64,000 nucleotides of DNA from Bhargavaea cecembensis (GTDB lineage Bacteria > Bacillota > Bacilli > Bacillales_A > Planococcaceae), in contig NZ_LQNT01000011.1 in NCBI RefSeq assembly GCF_001619585.1, positions 496,001-560,000 of the forward strand, read 5' to 3'. Made by a program: the position numbers and the translations under genes. Shown here piece after piece: positions 7,420 to 15,448 of the stretch (position 1 is the first letter of the stretch; every line of letters starts with the position of its first letter). The notes under the pieces were generated by a model. That model was not told where the DNA came from and searched no databases. It worked only from the letters and a program-made list of their open reading frames with translations.

Positions 7420-8100
7420 CTATTCGTTTTCCCCAGACAGGGCTTCATATCTGTCGGTGTCCTCCGGCCGCCAGCCGGCGTTGAGCTCCGAGGTCGATAG
7501 TCCGAACGTCATCTGCAGATGCGGATAGTCCTTGAAGCCGCTCCAGTCGCCGCCCCATTCAAATCCGAGCTTTTTGGCGATATCCGCGACCTCGAACCAA
7601 TCGCTTTTGCCGTTGCCGTTGCCATCATATCCGGTATCCCAGATCAGACGGCCTTCCGTCGTGCGAATCGCATAATCGATCGCAAGACCGTAGTTGTGGT
7701 ATGACTGGCCTCCCCTTGCATGGGTGACGACAGGGCCGTCCGTGGTGCGCCCCTGTGCGTATATCTGGTCCTGCTCCTCATGGGAGCGGAAGCCGTCCGT
7801 GATTTCGATGCGGATACCCTGCTCCGCCGCAAGGTCGGCAAGTTCCTCTGCCTTCTCCCCGACCACCGGATGGAGGCCTTCCGGAAGCGGGCGCGTCTCC
7901 AGTTCTTCGCGGAAATCGAGCTCGCGCTGGATAAAGGTCCACACCCCGGCTGCCACCAGCCCGGCGATTACCAAGCCGGCGACTTTGCCTGCAAGAGCGG
8001 CAGGGTGATTCTTTCTGTTCTTCTGTCCGATTCCGGAAGCCTCCCTTCTTTTTTGTAATGACGTCAAATCCTTATGTGCCGGTCTTCGCAAGCCGGACAA
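7420..8100 (-). CDS. Membrane-anchored M15 peptidase (VanY/CwlK-like)
   Basis: A zinc peptidase acting on peptidoglycan stem peptides, as a D,D-carboxypeptidase or an L-Ala-D-Glu endopeptidase. After a basic stretch there is one membrane helix (VAGLVIAGLVAAGVWTFI). The catalytic domain carries ITDGFRSHEEQDQIYAQGRT, the zinc motif SYHNYGLAIDYAI and a final HLQMTFG, all M15 hallmarks. The start is uncertain: TTG 8100 overlaps the racemase gene by 29 bases, another TTG lies at about 8070, and a good AAGGGAGG site at about 8045 has no standard start codon after it. The gene is transcribed with glutamate racemase, a plausible cell-wall pairing. Confidence 0.8.
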   Translation of the reverse strand: MSGLRRPAHKDLTSLQKRREASGIGQKNRKNHPAALAGKVAGLVIAGLVAAGVWTFIQRELDFREELETRPLPEGLHPVVGEKAEELADLAAEQGIRIEITDGFRSHEEQDQIYAQGRTTDGPVVTHARGGQSYHNYGLAIDYAIRTTEGRLIWDTGYDGNGNGKSDWFEVADIAKKLGFEWGGDWSGFKDYPHLQMTFGLSTSELNAGWRPEDTDRYEALSGENE

Positions 8101-8869
8101 CAGGCCTGGAGATCGTTGTCCATTTCCTCACTTTTTCCTCAAAATCAGGAACGTCACCCGTTGTGCAGAAAAGGTGTTCCCCCTGGGACGCTGCTGCCAG
8201 ATCGCCGCTCTTTCTGAGCACCTCTTCAGCCTGTGCAACCGTCTCGCGGGCCGGGTCAACCAGGTTCACATCACTGCCCCACACACGGCGGATCTGCTGT
8301 TCGGCAAGCGGATAGTGAGTACAGCCCATCACAAGTGTATCCACCTGCTCTTTGCGGAGCGGTGCCAGGTACTCTTCCAGGGCTTCCGTGATCGCATCCT
8401 CCGGAGTGTCTTCGTTTTCGAGATAAGAGACCAGTTTCGGGCAGGCCTGTTCATGGATGTCCAGGCCTTCTCTGTTTTCCTGGATGATCTTGCGGTACAT
8501 ATGGGATTCAACTGTCCTCTGGGTGGCGATGACGCCGATCTGCCGGTTCATCGTTGCATGTGCCGCCATCCTGGCGCCCGGCTCGATGACCCCAATGACG
8601 GGGACGTCCACCCTTGCTTTCAGCTCGTCCAGCATCAGCGCCGATGCCGTGTTGCATGCAACAATGAGCATCTTGAGCTCAAACTGCTCCAGAAAGCGGA
8701 TCACGCCGAATACGAGTTCTTTGATCTTTTCGGGGCTCTTGTTCCCGTAGGGACAATTTCCATGATCGCCTACATATATGATCCGTTCATCGGGAAGCCG
8801 GTCAAACAGCACGTTGGCAACGGTCAGTCCGCCGCTCCCCGAGTCGATAATTGCGATTTTTTTCATCAT
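8072..8869 (-). CDS. racE: Glutamate racemase
   Basis: Converts L- to D-glutamate for peptidoglycan. It starts MMKKIAIIDSGSGGLTVANV, followed by DERIIYVGDHGNCPYGNKSP, and has both catalytic cysteines in ACNTASA and GCTHYPL. ATG 8869 is chosen because AGAGGGTAAT precedes it; it gives 265 residues, the usual size, whereas upstream in-frame starts add an unlikely leader. The downstream M15 peptidase overlaps its 3' end. Confidence 0.95.
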   Translation of the reverse strand: MMKKIAIIDSGSGGLTVANVLFDRLPDERIIYVGDHGNCPYGNKSPEKIKELVFGVIRFLEQFELKMLIVACNTASALMLDELKARVDVPVIGVIEPGARMAAHATMNRQIGVIATQRTVESHMYRKIIQENREGLDIHEQACPKLVSYLENEDTPEDAITEALEEYLAPLRKEQVDTLVMGCTHYPLAEQQIRRVWGSDVNLVDPARETVAQAEEVLRKSGDLAAASQGEHLFCTTGDVPDFEEKVRKWTTISRPVVRLAKTGT

Positions 8870-8973
8870 ATTACCCTCTAACCTGACACTTCCCTGATGT
8901 AGGAAGCAAAATAGAATCATCCTTCCATTGTAACGCATCCTGCCCCGTTGTGGTTCCATGAAGCCACAAAAAA

Positions 8974-8999
8974 TGCCCTCTCCAATTTGTGGAGGGGCA
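8974..8999 (-). terminator. Terminator of the ABC transporter operon
   Basis: On the minus strand TGCCCCTCCA pairs with TGGAGAGGGCA and is followed by six Ts. Confidence 0.85.
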
Positions 9000-9005
9000 A
9001 GTGAT

Positions 9006-9983
9006 TCATGCAGTGACGTCCCGCTTTGAGAAAACCAGATAGCTGACTAACAGGAACACGATGGCGTATGCCCCCAGCACCGCTGCCGCAAATGGGAGGG
9101 TCACATCTTTGATGAGCGTCATGCCCTGTGCCAGCGCTACGAGGTCGTGGGAGAAGAACAGATACTTGGCGATTTCATAACGGCTCAGCAGCCCCGAAAC
9201 CGTGCTGCCGGTAAAGAAGATGAACAGTGACAGGCCGATGGCGAGGGCTCCGGAACGGAATACGCTGCCGATCATGAAGGCAAACGTTGTGTAGACAATG
9301 ATGTTTACGAACGCAAGCAGCAGGTGGGAGATCGCCGGAGTCCAGACCGAGATTTCGGCCACTTCACCGCCCCTCACCACAAGCTCCGTTCCTCCGTCAG
9401 GGGAAAACAGAATGTAGGACATGACGATCGAAACCACGAAGCCGGCCAATGTGAGCAACGCACCGAACAATGCGGTGGCCGTGAATTTCGAGGTCAGTAT
9501 CTTCCACCGCCTGACCGGGCGTGCAAGCAGCATCTTAATCGTCCCGTCCGAAAATTCCGTGGCAACGATACCTGCCGCGACGATGATGGCGAACAGCATT
9601 GCGAATGTGGCGATGCCGGAAGAGTCTTTGATCATTTGCTGCCGGCTGTAATTGCCGTGCGGCTCAACATCTTCTGCCAGGCGGTAATCCACGATCTGGA
9701 GGTCTTCTTTCAGCTCCGCCTCACGGGAGGAAGAGAGCTCCGGGTCGGCCAGCTGCGCGGAGATTCCCTCCCGCTCAGCCTCCGCCTGCTTGCGCCAGTC
9801 CGGTGCTTCCGCCTGGCCTTCGACCGAGACACCTCCGCTTTCCGCCCGGTTCCCCTCCATTGTTGAGATCCATTTGGTCAGTCCGAGCATGCCGGCCACG
9901 CCGACGACGAGAAGGATGGCCATGACCCATGTCGCTTTTTTGTTCCACAGCTTCATCCATTCATTTTGCAACAGTTTCAGCAA
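9006..9983 (-). CDS. ABC-2 type transporter permease
   Basis: The 325 residues begin with LLQNEWMKLWNKKATWVMAI, the usual start of ABC-2 permeases of the YtrC/NatB kind. A first membrane helix is followed by a long extracellular loop rich in Glu (~35-125), then five further helices, including FAMLFAIIVAAGIVATEFSDGTIKMLLARPV, the typical cytoplasmic-interface segment. It overlaps its ATPase gene by 23 bases. Last gene of the YtrA-like operon. The exported substrate is unknown; such systems commonly export lipophilic or peptide antibiotics, or sense cell-wall stress. Confidence 0.85.
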   Translation of the reverse strand: MLKLLQNEWMKLWNKKATWVMAILLVVGVAGMLGLTKWISTMEGNRAESGGVSVEGQAEAPDWRKQAEAEREGISAQLADPELSSSREAELKEDLQIVDYRLAEDVEPHGNYSRQQMIKDSSGIATFAMLFAIIVAAGIVATEFSDGTIKMLLARPVRRWKILTSKFTATALFGALLTLAGFVVSIVMSYILFSPDGGTELVVRGGEVAEISVWTPAISHLLLAFVNIIVYTTFAFMIGSVFRSGALAIGLSLFIFFTGSTVSGLLSRYEIAKYLFFSHDLVALAQGMTLIKDVTLPFAAAVLGAYAIVFLLVSYLVFSKRDVTA

Positions 9984-10890
9984 TCTGTCCGCCTCCCGTC
10001 AATTCGATGAATTCGTCTTCAAGCGTCTTCCGGTGCGGGCGGACGGCATACAGGTCCAGCCCCCCGGCAACCACGCTTTTCACGAGTTCCGGTATCCGCT
10101 CGACTCCCTCTTCGATGATGAACCCGGCTTCGGATTCAGCGGGCTCGTAGCCTTTTGATTCGAGGATCGCCCTGAGCTGTTTTGCCGGCAGGGCCTCGAT
10201 GTAATGGTGCGGGCGGCCTTCGTCCTTCATCTCCCGGATGTCGATCAGCTTGCCGTTCTGGATGACGGCGATCCGGTCGCACATGAGCTCGATCTCGGAC
10301 AGCAGGTGGCTCGAGACGAAGATTGAGACACCCGCTTTTTCCGCGAGGCTCCTGAGATATGTCCGGAACTCCCGGATACCGGCCGGGTCGAGGCCGTTTG
10401 TCGGTTCATCGAGGATCAGGAACTTCGGGTCGTGCAGGAGCGCCTGGGCGAGTCCGAGGCGCTGGCGCATGCCGAGTGAATACGTGCCGACTTTCTCATG
10501 GATCCGGTTTTCGAGCCCCACCTGGCGGACCACTTCCATGATCCGGTCCTTTGTGAGGCCCTTGTGCATGCGGGCAAAGTGGACGAGGTTCTTGTAGCCG
10601 GTCATGTATTTGTACATTTCCGGGTTTTCGACGATGACGCCGACGTTGGACATGGCAGCCTCGAACTCGTTCTGAACGGACTTGCCCGCGACGAACACCT
10701 CGCCGGATGTCGGCTTCATCAGCCCTGCCATCATGCGGATGGTCGTCGTCTTTCCCGCACCGTTCGGTCCGAGGAAACCGGTCACCTGGCCCGGATACAG
10801 CTGGAGGTTCAGGTCATCGATAATTTTCTTGCCGCGTATCGTCTTCGAAAGGTGCTTCAGTTCCACTATTGGCTCAGTTTGGTTTGCCAA
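9961..10890 (-). CDS. ABC transporter ATP-binding protein
   Basis: Carries Walker A (GPNGAGKTTT), the ABC signature (YSLGMRQRLGLAQALL), Walker B (FLILDEPTNGLDP) and the switch His (FVSSHLLSE). The C-terminal ~90 residues form a regulatory extension typical of bacitracin/lantibiotic-type exporters (BcrA-like). A start at TTG 10890, behind AAAGGGA at about ten bases, gives 309 residues. A longer frame upstream would lie inside the neighbouring ATPase gene, so it is rejected. Works with the permease downstream. Confidence 0.85.
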   Translation of the reverse strand: MANQTEPIVELKHLSKTIRGKKIIDDLNLQLYPGQVTGFLGPNGAGKTTTIRMMAGLMKPTSGEVFVAGKSVQNEFEAAMSNVGVIVENPEMYKYMTGYKNLVHFARMHKGLTKDRIMEVVRQVGLENRIHEKVGTYSLGMRQRLGLAQALLHDPKFLILDEPTNGLDPAGIREFRTYLRSLAEKAGVSIFVSSHLLSEIELMCDRIAVIQNGKLIDIREMKDEGRPHHYIEALPAKQLRAILESKGYEPAESEAGFIIEEGVERIPELVKSVVAGGLDLYAVRPHRKTLEDEFIELTGGGQIAETVAK

Positions 10891-11596
10891 CCGGTTCACG
10901 TCCCTTTTCGTAGAGTGTGCGCATGTATGCGGACAGGCCGCCCGGCTGCGCCACCCGGATGTCTTCCACAGCATCATGGGCGGCGATCCGCCCATTTTTC
11001 AGTACGGCGATTTCATCGAGGAGCGGGGCGACGTCATGCAGTTCGTGCGTTGACATGATGACGGTCTGCCGCTCCGGGTCGGTGAATCGGATCAGACCCT
11101 TCACGATGGACTCCCGGACCATCGGGTCAAGTCCGGAGAATGGTTCGTCGAGAAGGTAGACATTTGCTTCCCTTCCTAATGTTGCTACGATCTTGGCCCG
11201 TCCGCGGTTTCCTTTTGACAGGTTTTTCAGCCGGGTTTTTCTGTCGATGTTCAGAAATTCCGCTGCTTCAAGTGCTTTTTCCATCGAAAAGTCCGGGTAC
11301 TGTGACTGCTGGAAGCGGAGCAGCTCATCGGTTGTGAAGTAAGGATAGTACAGGTCGGCGTCTGCCATGTAGGCGATCTGCCGGCCGGCTGATCGTCGGG
11401 TGACCGGCTGCCCCTTCAGGAGGACCTCCCCCGAGTCCGCCCCCATGACACCCGCCATGATTTTCAGGAGTGTCGACTTTCCGCTGCCGTTTTCTCCCGC
11501 CAGGCCGATGATCTTTCCCTGTCCGAAAGTCGCGGTCACGCCGTCCAGCGCCCGTCGGCGGCCGAATGACCGGGCCACCTGTCTGATCTCGATCAT
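10874..11596 (-). CDS. ABC transporter ATP-binding protein (YtrB-like)
   Basis: A 240-residue ATPase with Walker A (GENGSGKSTL), an unusual signature region (LKNLSKGNRGRAKIVATL, with NLSKGNRG in place of LSGGQ), Walker B (VYLLDEPFSGLDP) and STHELHDV. The altered signature is normal in YtrB-type proteins encoded beside GntR regulators. It overlaps the GntR gene by four bases (ATGA type) and the next ATPase by 17, so translation is coupled. Its likely partner is the 266-aa permease at 11956-12756. Confidence 0.85.
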   Translation of the reverse strand: MIEIRQVARSFGRRRALDGVTATFGQGKIIGLAGENGSGKSTLLKIMAGVMGADSGEVLLKGQPVTRRSAGRQIAYMADADLYYPYFTTDELLRFQQSQYPDFSMEKALEAAEFLNIDRKTRLKNLSKGNRGRAKIVATLGREANVYLLDEPFSGLDPMVRESIVKGLIRFTDPERQTVIMSTHELHDVAPLLDEIAVLKNGRIAAHDAVEDIRVAQPGGLSAYMRTLYEKGREPVGKPN

Positions 11597-11955
11597 CGCT
11601 GTCTCCTCCTCGTCATGGATTCTGCAATCTCTTCTTCCGTGAAGCCGAGCGCCTCGATGTTCCGGATAAAGTCATCGATGAGCTGCGATTTCTTCTCCTC
11701 TCTCAGCTGTCCGAGCCGTTCCGCGTTCTCCGTGACGAACGTCCCCTGGCCCCGCTTGGTTTCGGTAATGCCCATCCCCTCCAGCTCCTTATAGACACGT
11801 TGCATCGTATTGGCATTGACGCCGGCCTCGACCGCGTATTCTCTTACCGAAGGCAGCTTCTCGCCCGGCTGCAGGGCGCCGCGGATCAGGTCGCCCGTGA
11901 TCCGGTCGATCAGCTGCTGGTAGATCGGCTTATCCGGCAGGAAATCAAAACTCAT
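11593..11955 (-). CDS. GntR-family repressor, YtrA type
   Basis: At 120 residues it has the winged-helix domain (~10-75: PIYQQLIDRITGDLIRGALQ, then KLPSVREYAVEAGVNANT and VYKELEGMGITETKRGQGTF) followed by only a short helical tail that mediates dimerisation. That is the YtrA subfamily, which regulates its own ABC transporter operon, often in response to cell-envelope antibiotics. The 22-bp palindrome at 12789-12810 in front of the operon is the obvious target. It lies immediately after the first permease gene. Confidence 0.9.
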   Translation of the reverse strand: MSFDFLPDKPIYQQLIDRITGDLIRGALQPGEKLPSVREYAVEAGVNANTMQRVYKELEGMGITETKRGQGTFVTENAERLGQLREEKKSQLIDDFIRNIEALGFTEEEIAESMTRRRQR

Positions 11956-12756
11956 TCATCGCGCCACCTTCCGGTTGAAGATATAGATGGCGAGCATTGC
12001 GAGGAGAATCGCCTCGATCACGGCAAGCCCGACACCGCTCGCAGCGAGGCTTCCCGTGATTTCCAGCGCCCAGTCATTGACCTCGTTCATCCGTTCCGTA
12101 TAGGTAAGCGGAATTTCCCCGTATCCGGAGAGCTTCTCATACGGCTCCCACCGGGCCACTTTCTGAAACACATAGAACGTTGCCCCGACCAGCACGCCTG
12201 TTAGGATGACCGCGCCAATTTTCGTGTATTTCTTCAGCCACTGATAAATGGTCCAGAACAGGAAGCCAAGAACCATCTGCATGATCCCGAGAAACAGCGA
12301 AACCGCCCCGACCTCAGCAAAGAATCCCATGTACCATCCAATCGGCACGCCCTCAGGAAGGCCAGACCCGCCGAGCAGGTAAATCAACCCATTGGCCAGT
12401 GCCAGTACCGCGAAGAGGAACAGCATGGATGCCACGGTCATGAGCACGGTAAAAACCGCCTTGGCGCCGACCAGAACATAGGACGGTGCGGGGGAATGCA
12501 GCCAGACATCAGGCCGTTTCATGTCCGCCTGCAGGCTTGCAATCAGACTGACCACCGGCATATAGCTGAACGCCAGAACCCAGAAACCCATGATGATGAA
12601 CGCAATATTCATCACCGGGACTTCAGGAAACACGTAATGCTTCAGCACAAACGGTACCACCCCGATGCTGAGCACGGTGCCGAGTACCAGGAACGCCATC
12701 CCGAGACGCGCCAGAACCCACTCTTTCCACAAGAGCCCTTTCCATCGGCCCATCAA
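11956..12756 (-). CDS. Membrane permease of the YtrA-type operon
   Basis: The 266 residues have about six membrane helices: LGMAFLVLGTVLSIGVVPFV, the MNIAFIIMGFWVLAFSY region, VFTVLMTVASMLFLFAVLAL, AVSLFLGIMQMVLGFLFWTI, IGAVILTGVLVGATFYV and a final one before FNRKVAR. It begins MGRWKGLLWKEWV, like ABC-2 family permeases in YtrC/D-type systems. First gene of the operon, behind GAAGGAG. No periplasmic-protein motif is seen. It likely forms the membrane part for the YtrB-like ATPase. Confidence 0.75.
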   Translation of the reverse strand: MMGRWKGLLWKEWVLARLGMAFLVLGTVLSIGVVPFVLKHYVFPEVPVMNIAFIIMGFWVLAFSYMPVVSLIASLQADMKRPDVWLHSPAPSYVLVGAKAVFTVLMTVASMLFLFAVLALANGLIYLLGGSGLPEGVPIGWYMGFFAEVGAVSLFLGIMQMVLGFLFWTIYQWLKKYTKIGAVILTGVLVGATFYVFQKVARWEPYEKLSGYGEIPLTYTERMNEVNDWALEITGSLAASGVGLAVIEAILLAMLAIYIFNRKVAR

Positions 12757-12788
12757 AACTCCACTCCTTCAAACTGCATTGTGTACCG

Positions 12789-12810
12789 GTGTATTAGTTA
12801 CATAGTACAC
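12789..12810. promoter_or_regulatory. Palindromic operator of the GntR/ABC operon
   Basis: A 22-bp symmetric site of form GTGTAnTAnnTAnnTAnTACAC lies 33 bases before the first gene of the operon. This is where YtrA-type GntR operators sit, and the symmetry fits a dimeric winged-helix protein. Confidence 0.7.
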
Positions 12811-12942
12811 TGGTATTTGAATACGTTGCAAGCCATTAGCGGAATTAATTTGAAAAAAGTGGGTTCCAAAATAAAAATGCCTTCCGAAGAAGGCAAACTC
12901 GTTCAGTTAAGTGGTGCAAAACAAGAAATAACAAAGGAATCA

Positions 12943-12979
12943 GACCCCGAATTAGCAACAATTTCGGAGGTCTTTTTTT
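12943..12979 (+). terminator. Rho-independent terminator inside the insert
   Basis: GACCCCGAATT pairs with AATTTCGGAGGTC (one bulged A) and is followed by seven Ts. No gene precedes it closely on the plus strand. Confidence 0.7.
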
Positions 12980-13154
12980 GTTGGTATGATGGGTTGATCT
13001 CTTCTGACAATGCTTTTAACACTTTAATTAGCATGTGTTTTGACGAACGTACAAAAATTAAAATCGTGCTAAAACGACTGCAAAAACGTTGCTGAAACGT
13101 ATTAATAATTCTTTTCATAATGGAGATAGTAACGAGAAAAGAGGTGAATTTATC

Positions 13155-13589
13155 TTGAAAAAAATGTATGTACTGATTTTAATCATATCTTTTTTTACTT
13201 TGGCATCATTTGAAGCTTATGCACAGCCAAAAAGTTGTCCTGTATTAAGTGAATTAGAGAACACATCGCTTAAGGATAAAAAAGAGGTAATAGAAGCGTT
13301 AAATACTTTAATACCAAAAACTTATGGAACTGGATTAGATGTTTTACCTGACCTGTATACTAAGTGGAATGTAGTAACTGCCAAACCTTTCCCTAAAACA
13401 GTTGGCAATAAAATAGAAGAAGACTATTTTGGAATGGCTAAAACCTTTTGTGGCAAAGAAATTGCTGAAAAGTCATGGCTTATACGCTTAGATTTCCCCA
13501 AAGCACCTGGAGCTGACTTAGCCCAAGGTCAAATATTCTTAGCTAAAAGTAAGGAAAAAGGATGGTTTGTATGGTTTCGATACCATTAA
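13155..13589 (+). CDS. Small secreted protein of unknown function (144 aa)
   Basis: Starts at TTG 13155 behind AGAGGTG. A signal peptide (KKMYVLILIISFFTLASFEA, cleavage about AYA-QP) leads to a ~120-residue mature domain with two cysteines (SCPVL and TFCGKEI) that could form a disulfide. Recognisable stretches are SLKDKKEVIEALNTLIPKTY and the end, GQIFLAKSKEKGWFVWFRYH. No family is recognised. Base composition is very AT-rich compared with neighbours and the gene sits inside an inverted-repeat-bounded insert, so it is probably acquired cargo. Confidence 0.65.
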   Translation: MKKMYVLILIISFFTLASFEAYAQPKSCPVLSELENTSLKDKKEVIEALNTLIPKTYGTGLDVLPDLYTKWNVVTAKPFPKTVGNKIEEDYFGMAKTFCGKEIAEKSWLIRLDFPKAPGADLAQGQIFLAKSKEKGWFVWFRYH

Positions 13590-13843
13590 ACTGCTATTCC
13601 TAACGGGTGCTTTAGTAAATGGACATCAAAATACAATGAGCTTGGAGATACATTTCCCAGCTCATTTTTATGTGCATTTCTTTAAACATAGCCCATAAAA
13701 AAAGCACCCATCTGGGTGCTAATAAAGATGTTAATGTCTTGATAAAACCTCTGCTATTCCCGGTGCTAATTCGATTGTTTGCACCACCAAACTGAACGGG
13801 TTACGAAGAAGGCATCAGTGGCTAAATAGAGCGGGACCTGATT

Positions 13844-14710
13844 TCAAGATCCCGCCATCCGGTGCAGTACCGGTGTGTTCATTTCAAGCGGACTGGTGAC
13901 TACCGCTTCCGCCCTGCCTTCCAGTGAAATCCTGTCGATGGTCAGCCTGCTCCGGAGCGGGAGTCCGACATCTTCCGAGAGGTCTTCTTCCAGTCCGAAC
14001 AGCACGGCGAACAGAATCCGGCGGATAAAGAAGTACAGAAGGGCCGCCTCGCCGGGACCTTCCTGCGGTGGATCAGGAGCAGCCTCCTGCGGCTCAGGCA
14101 TCCGGAAACGGTCCGTCACGATCAGCGGCCCCACTTCCATCCGGCTCCGGGTAAGATCCACGAAAAGCACCCGTTCGGCAGCTGCCCGGACCTCTTCCCT
14201 ATCCATAGGATTGGTGCTTTCCACAATCGCCGCATGGTATCTCCCGTTTCTTTTCTTGGTATCGACCTGCAGATACGGGATTTTCCCGAGCATTGTCCTC
14301 AGTTGCGGAAACCGCTCCGGATCCGCCGCAAACCAGATTCTGAACCCGCTGCCATGACTTGCGAAATTTTTTATCGTCTGCTCAATCCTCCCAAACGGCT
14401 GCCCGGTCAGAAACAGATTCCTGAACACCTCCAGATCCGATCTGGCGGCCGCAAGCATCGCCCGTTCCCTTTCCGACCGCAACTCCATAAACAGGCCGGG
14501 AAATTTGTTCAAGAATGCTTTTGCATAGGCGTATTCCCTTGATTGTTCGGCAGCATTTGATGAAAAGCCCTGGTTCAGTAGTGTGCTGAACCGGAGAAAG
14601 TTCAGTTCCCCTTTTCGGACAGCCGCTTCCACTGTTCCCTTTTCGCTGTTTTCTGCGGTTACCAGCCCGCCTCTGTCATAGAGGCCGACGGCCGGTCTCA
14701 CGATGAACAT
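13844..14710 (-). CDS. Unrecognised protein of the RiPP cluster
   Basis: Last gene of the biosynthetic operon, 288 residues. ATG 14710 is chosen because GGGTAGGTG lies six bases upstream; GTG 14719 is in frame. Visible features are RPAVGLYDRGGLVTAENS near the start, a central IWFAADPERFPQLRTMLGKI, then VLFVDLTRSRMEVGPLIVTD, a Pro/Glu-rich linker (EPQEAAPDPPQEGPGEAA) and a hydrophobic segment LLYFFIRRILFAVLFGLEED. No known domain is recognised. Operon position and one-gene spacing suggest a role in maturation, immunity or export. It might be a divergent cyclodehydratase or dehydrogenase partner, but nothing in the sequence proves this. Confidence 0.6.
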   Translation of the reverse strand: MFIVRPAVGLYDRGGLVTAENSEKGTVEAAVRKGELNFLRFSTLLNQGFSSNAAEQSREYAYAKAFLNKFPGLFMELRSERERAMLAAARSDLEVFRNLFLTGQPFGRIEQTIKNFASHGSGFRIWFAADPERFPQLRTMLGKIPYLQVDTKKRNGRYHAAIVESTNPMDREEVRAAAERVLFVDLTRSRMEVGPLIVTDRFRMPEPQEAAPDPPQEGPGEAALLYFFIRRILFAVLFGLEEDLSEDVGLPLRSRLTIDRISLEGRAEAVVTSPLEMNTPVLHRMAGS

Positions 14711-14719
14711 TCCGATCAC

Positions 14720-15448
14720 CTACCCTAGTAAGAATGAATACAGCACGTCGTCCCCTGTTCCGATGATCTGTGCGAGAGGCACATCATAAAATCCCCCAAG
14801 CGGCAGCGAGCGGACACCCAGGTAATTTGCCACGAGCTGGATGTTCTGGCCGATATGGCCGGCTTCCTGCTGCACCAGTTTGTAAGAGATATCCGGATAC
14901 TTGGCTGAAATGGAGTCCAGATCGGCCGTCAGGACAATAGCGAACTGTGCGCTGGCGGCACTTTCCTTCTGGATATAAGCCTGTTCGATCCGGCTCCACG
15001 GGACACTTTTCCGTCCCGCCAGAAGTCCCCGGTCAGCGTCCACCTGACAGACATTCCACCTTCCGAGAGACTCTGCCACCCTGGTTTCGTTGAACAGCAT
15101 ATGGATCTTGACATAATAACGGGCACCCCCGGACGGATAGGCCCTTCCCTCACGGTCATGGCCGATAAATGCCAGCTGGGTAAATCGGGCGATCAGCGGC
15201 AGGTCTATGGCTCGTTCGTTGGGAAACGGATACGGCCACGTATGCCGCTGCATCAGAGCAGACTCGAAGCCCTGAGTGAGGTCCGGGACATAGTCGATCG
15301 GGTGGTGCACAGCCCCTTCCACCGGCTCGGGAATCCGGTCAGTATGCTTGTACACCTGCATGCTCGTATAAACCGGATCATTGATGGACAGGCGATGATA
15401 GTCCTGGAAAAGCCGGTCATAGCCGACTTTGAAATCCCACAGTTTCAT
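14720..15448 (-). CDS. SagB-type FMN dehydrogenase (azoline oxidase)
   Basis: The 242 residues carry the SagB/nitroreductase signature near the end: KLVQQEAGHIGQNIQLVANY, then LGVRSLPLGGFYD. Mid-protein has GGARYYVKIHMLF, and N-terminal YHRLSINDPVYTS matches the family's opening. In azole-forming RiPP pathways this FMN enzyme oxidises thiazolines/oxazolines made by the YcaO complex to thiazoles/oxazoles. It overlaps the upstream thiopeptide-type gene by four bases (ATGA). A second nitroreductase-like protein is encoded at 16317-17495, so this cluster has two. Confidence 0.8.
   Translation of the reverse strand: MKLWDFKVGYDRLFQDYHRLSINDPVYTSMQVYKHTDRIPEPVEGAVHHPIDYVPDLTQGFESALMQRHTWPYPFPNERAIDLPLIARFTQLAFIGHDREGRAYPSGGARYYVKIHMLFNETRVAESLGRWNVCQVDADRGLLAGRKSVPWSRIEQAYIQKESAASAQFAIVLTADLDSISAKYPDISYKLVQQEAGHIGQNIQLVANYLGVRSLPLGGFYDVPLAQIIGTGDDVLYSFLLG

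Larger units (their letters stand above)
12877..13815. mobile_element. AT-rich insert with ~40-bp imperfect terminal inverted repeats
   Basis: Left end 12877-12924 and right end 13775-13815 are inverted copies: reading inward, both give ATGCCTTC, then CGTTCAGTT, two variable bases, and GTGGTGCA(A)AACAA. Between them the sequence is far more AT-rich than the surroundings and holds one small secreted-protein gene (13155-13589). Also inside are a terminator (12943-12979), a hairpin AGCACCC-ATCT-GGGTGCT (13703-13720) and a repeated motif CTGCTATTCC with (C)GGTGCT at 13601 and 13751. No transposase or recombinase is encoded. It may be a non-autonomous (MITE-like) element with cargo, or a decayed one. 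Confidence 0.5.

Noticed and set aside
12496-13095. 199-residue frame crossing the GntR operon promoter
   Set aside because: Starts antisense to a permease and runs into the AT-rich insert; no ribosome site and it spans a terminator and an operator.
13696-13720. attC-like site of an integron
   Set aside because: The AGCACCC-ATCT-GGGTGCT hairpin is short and simple, with no integrase and no cassette array; treated as a terminator-like hairpin of the insert.
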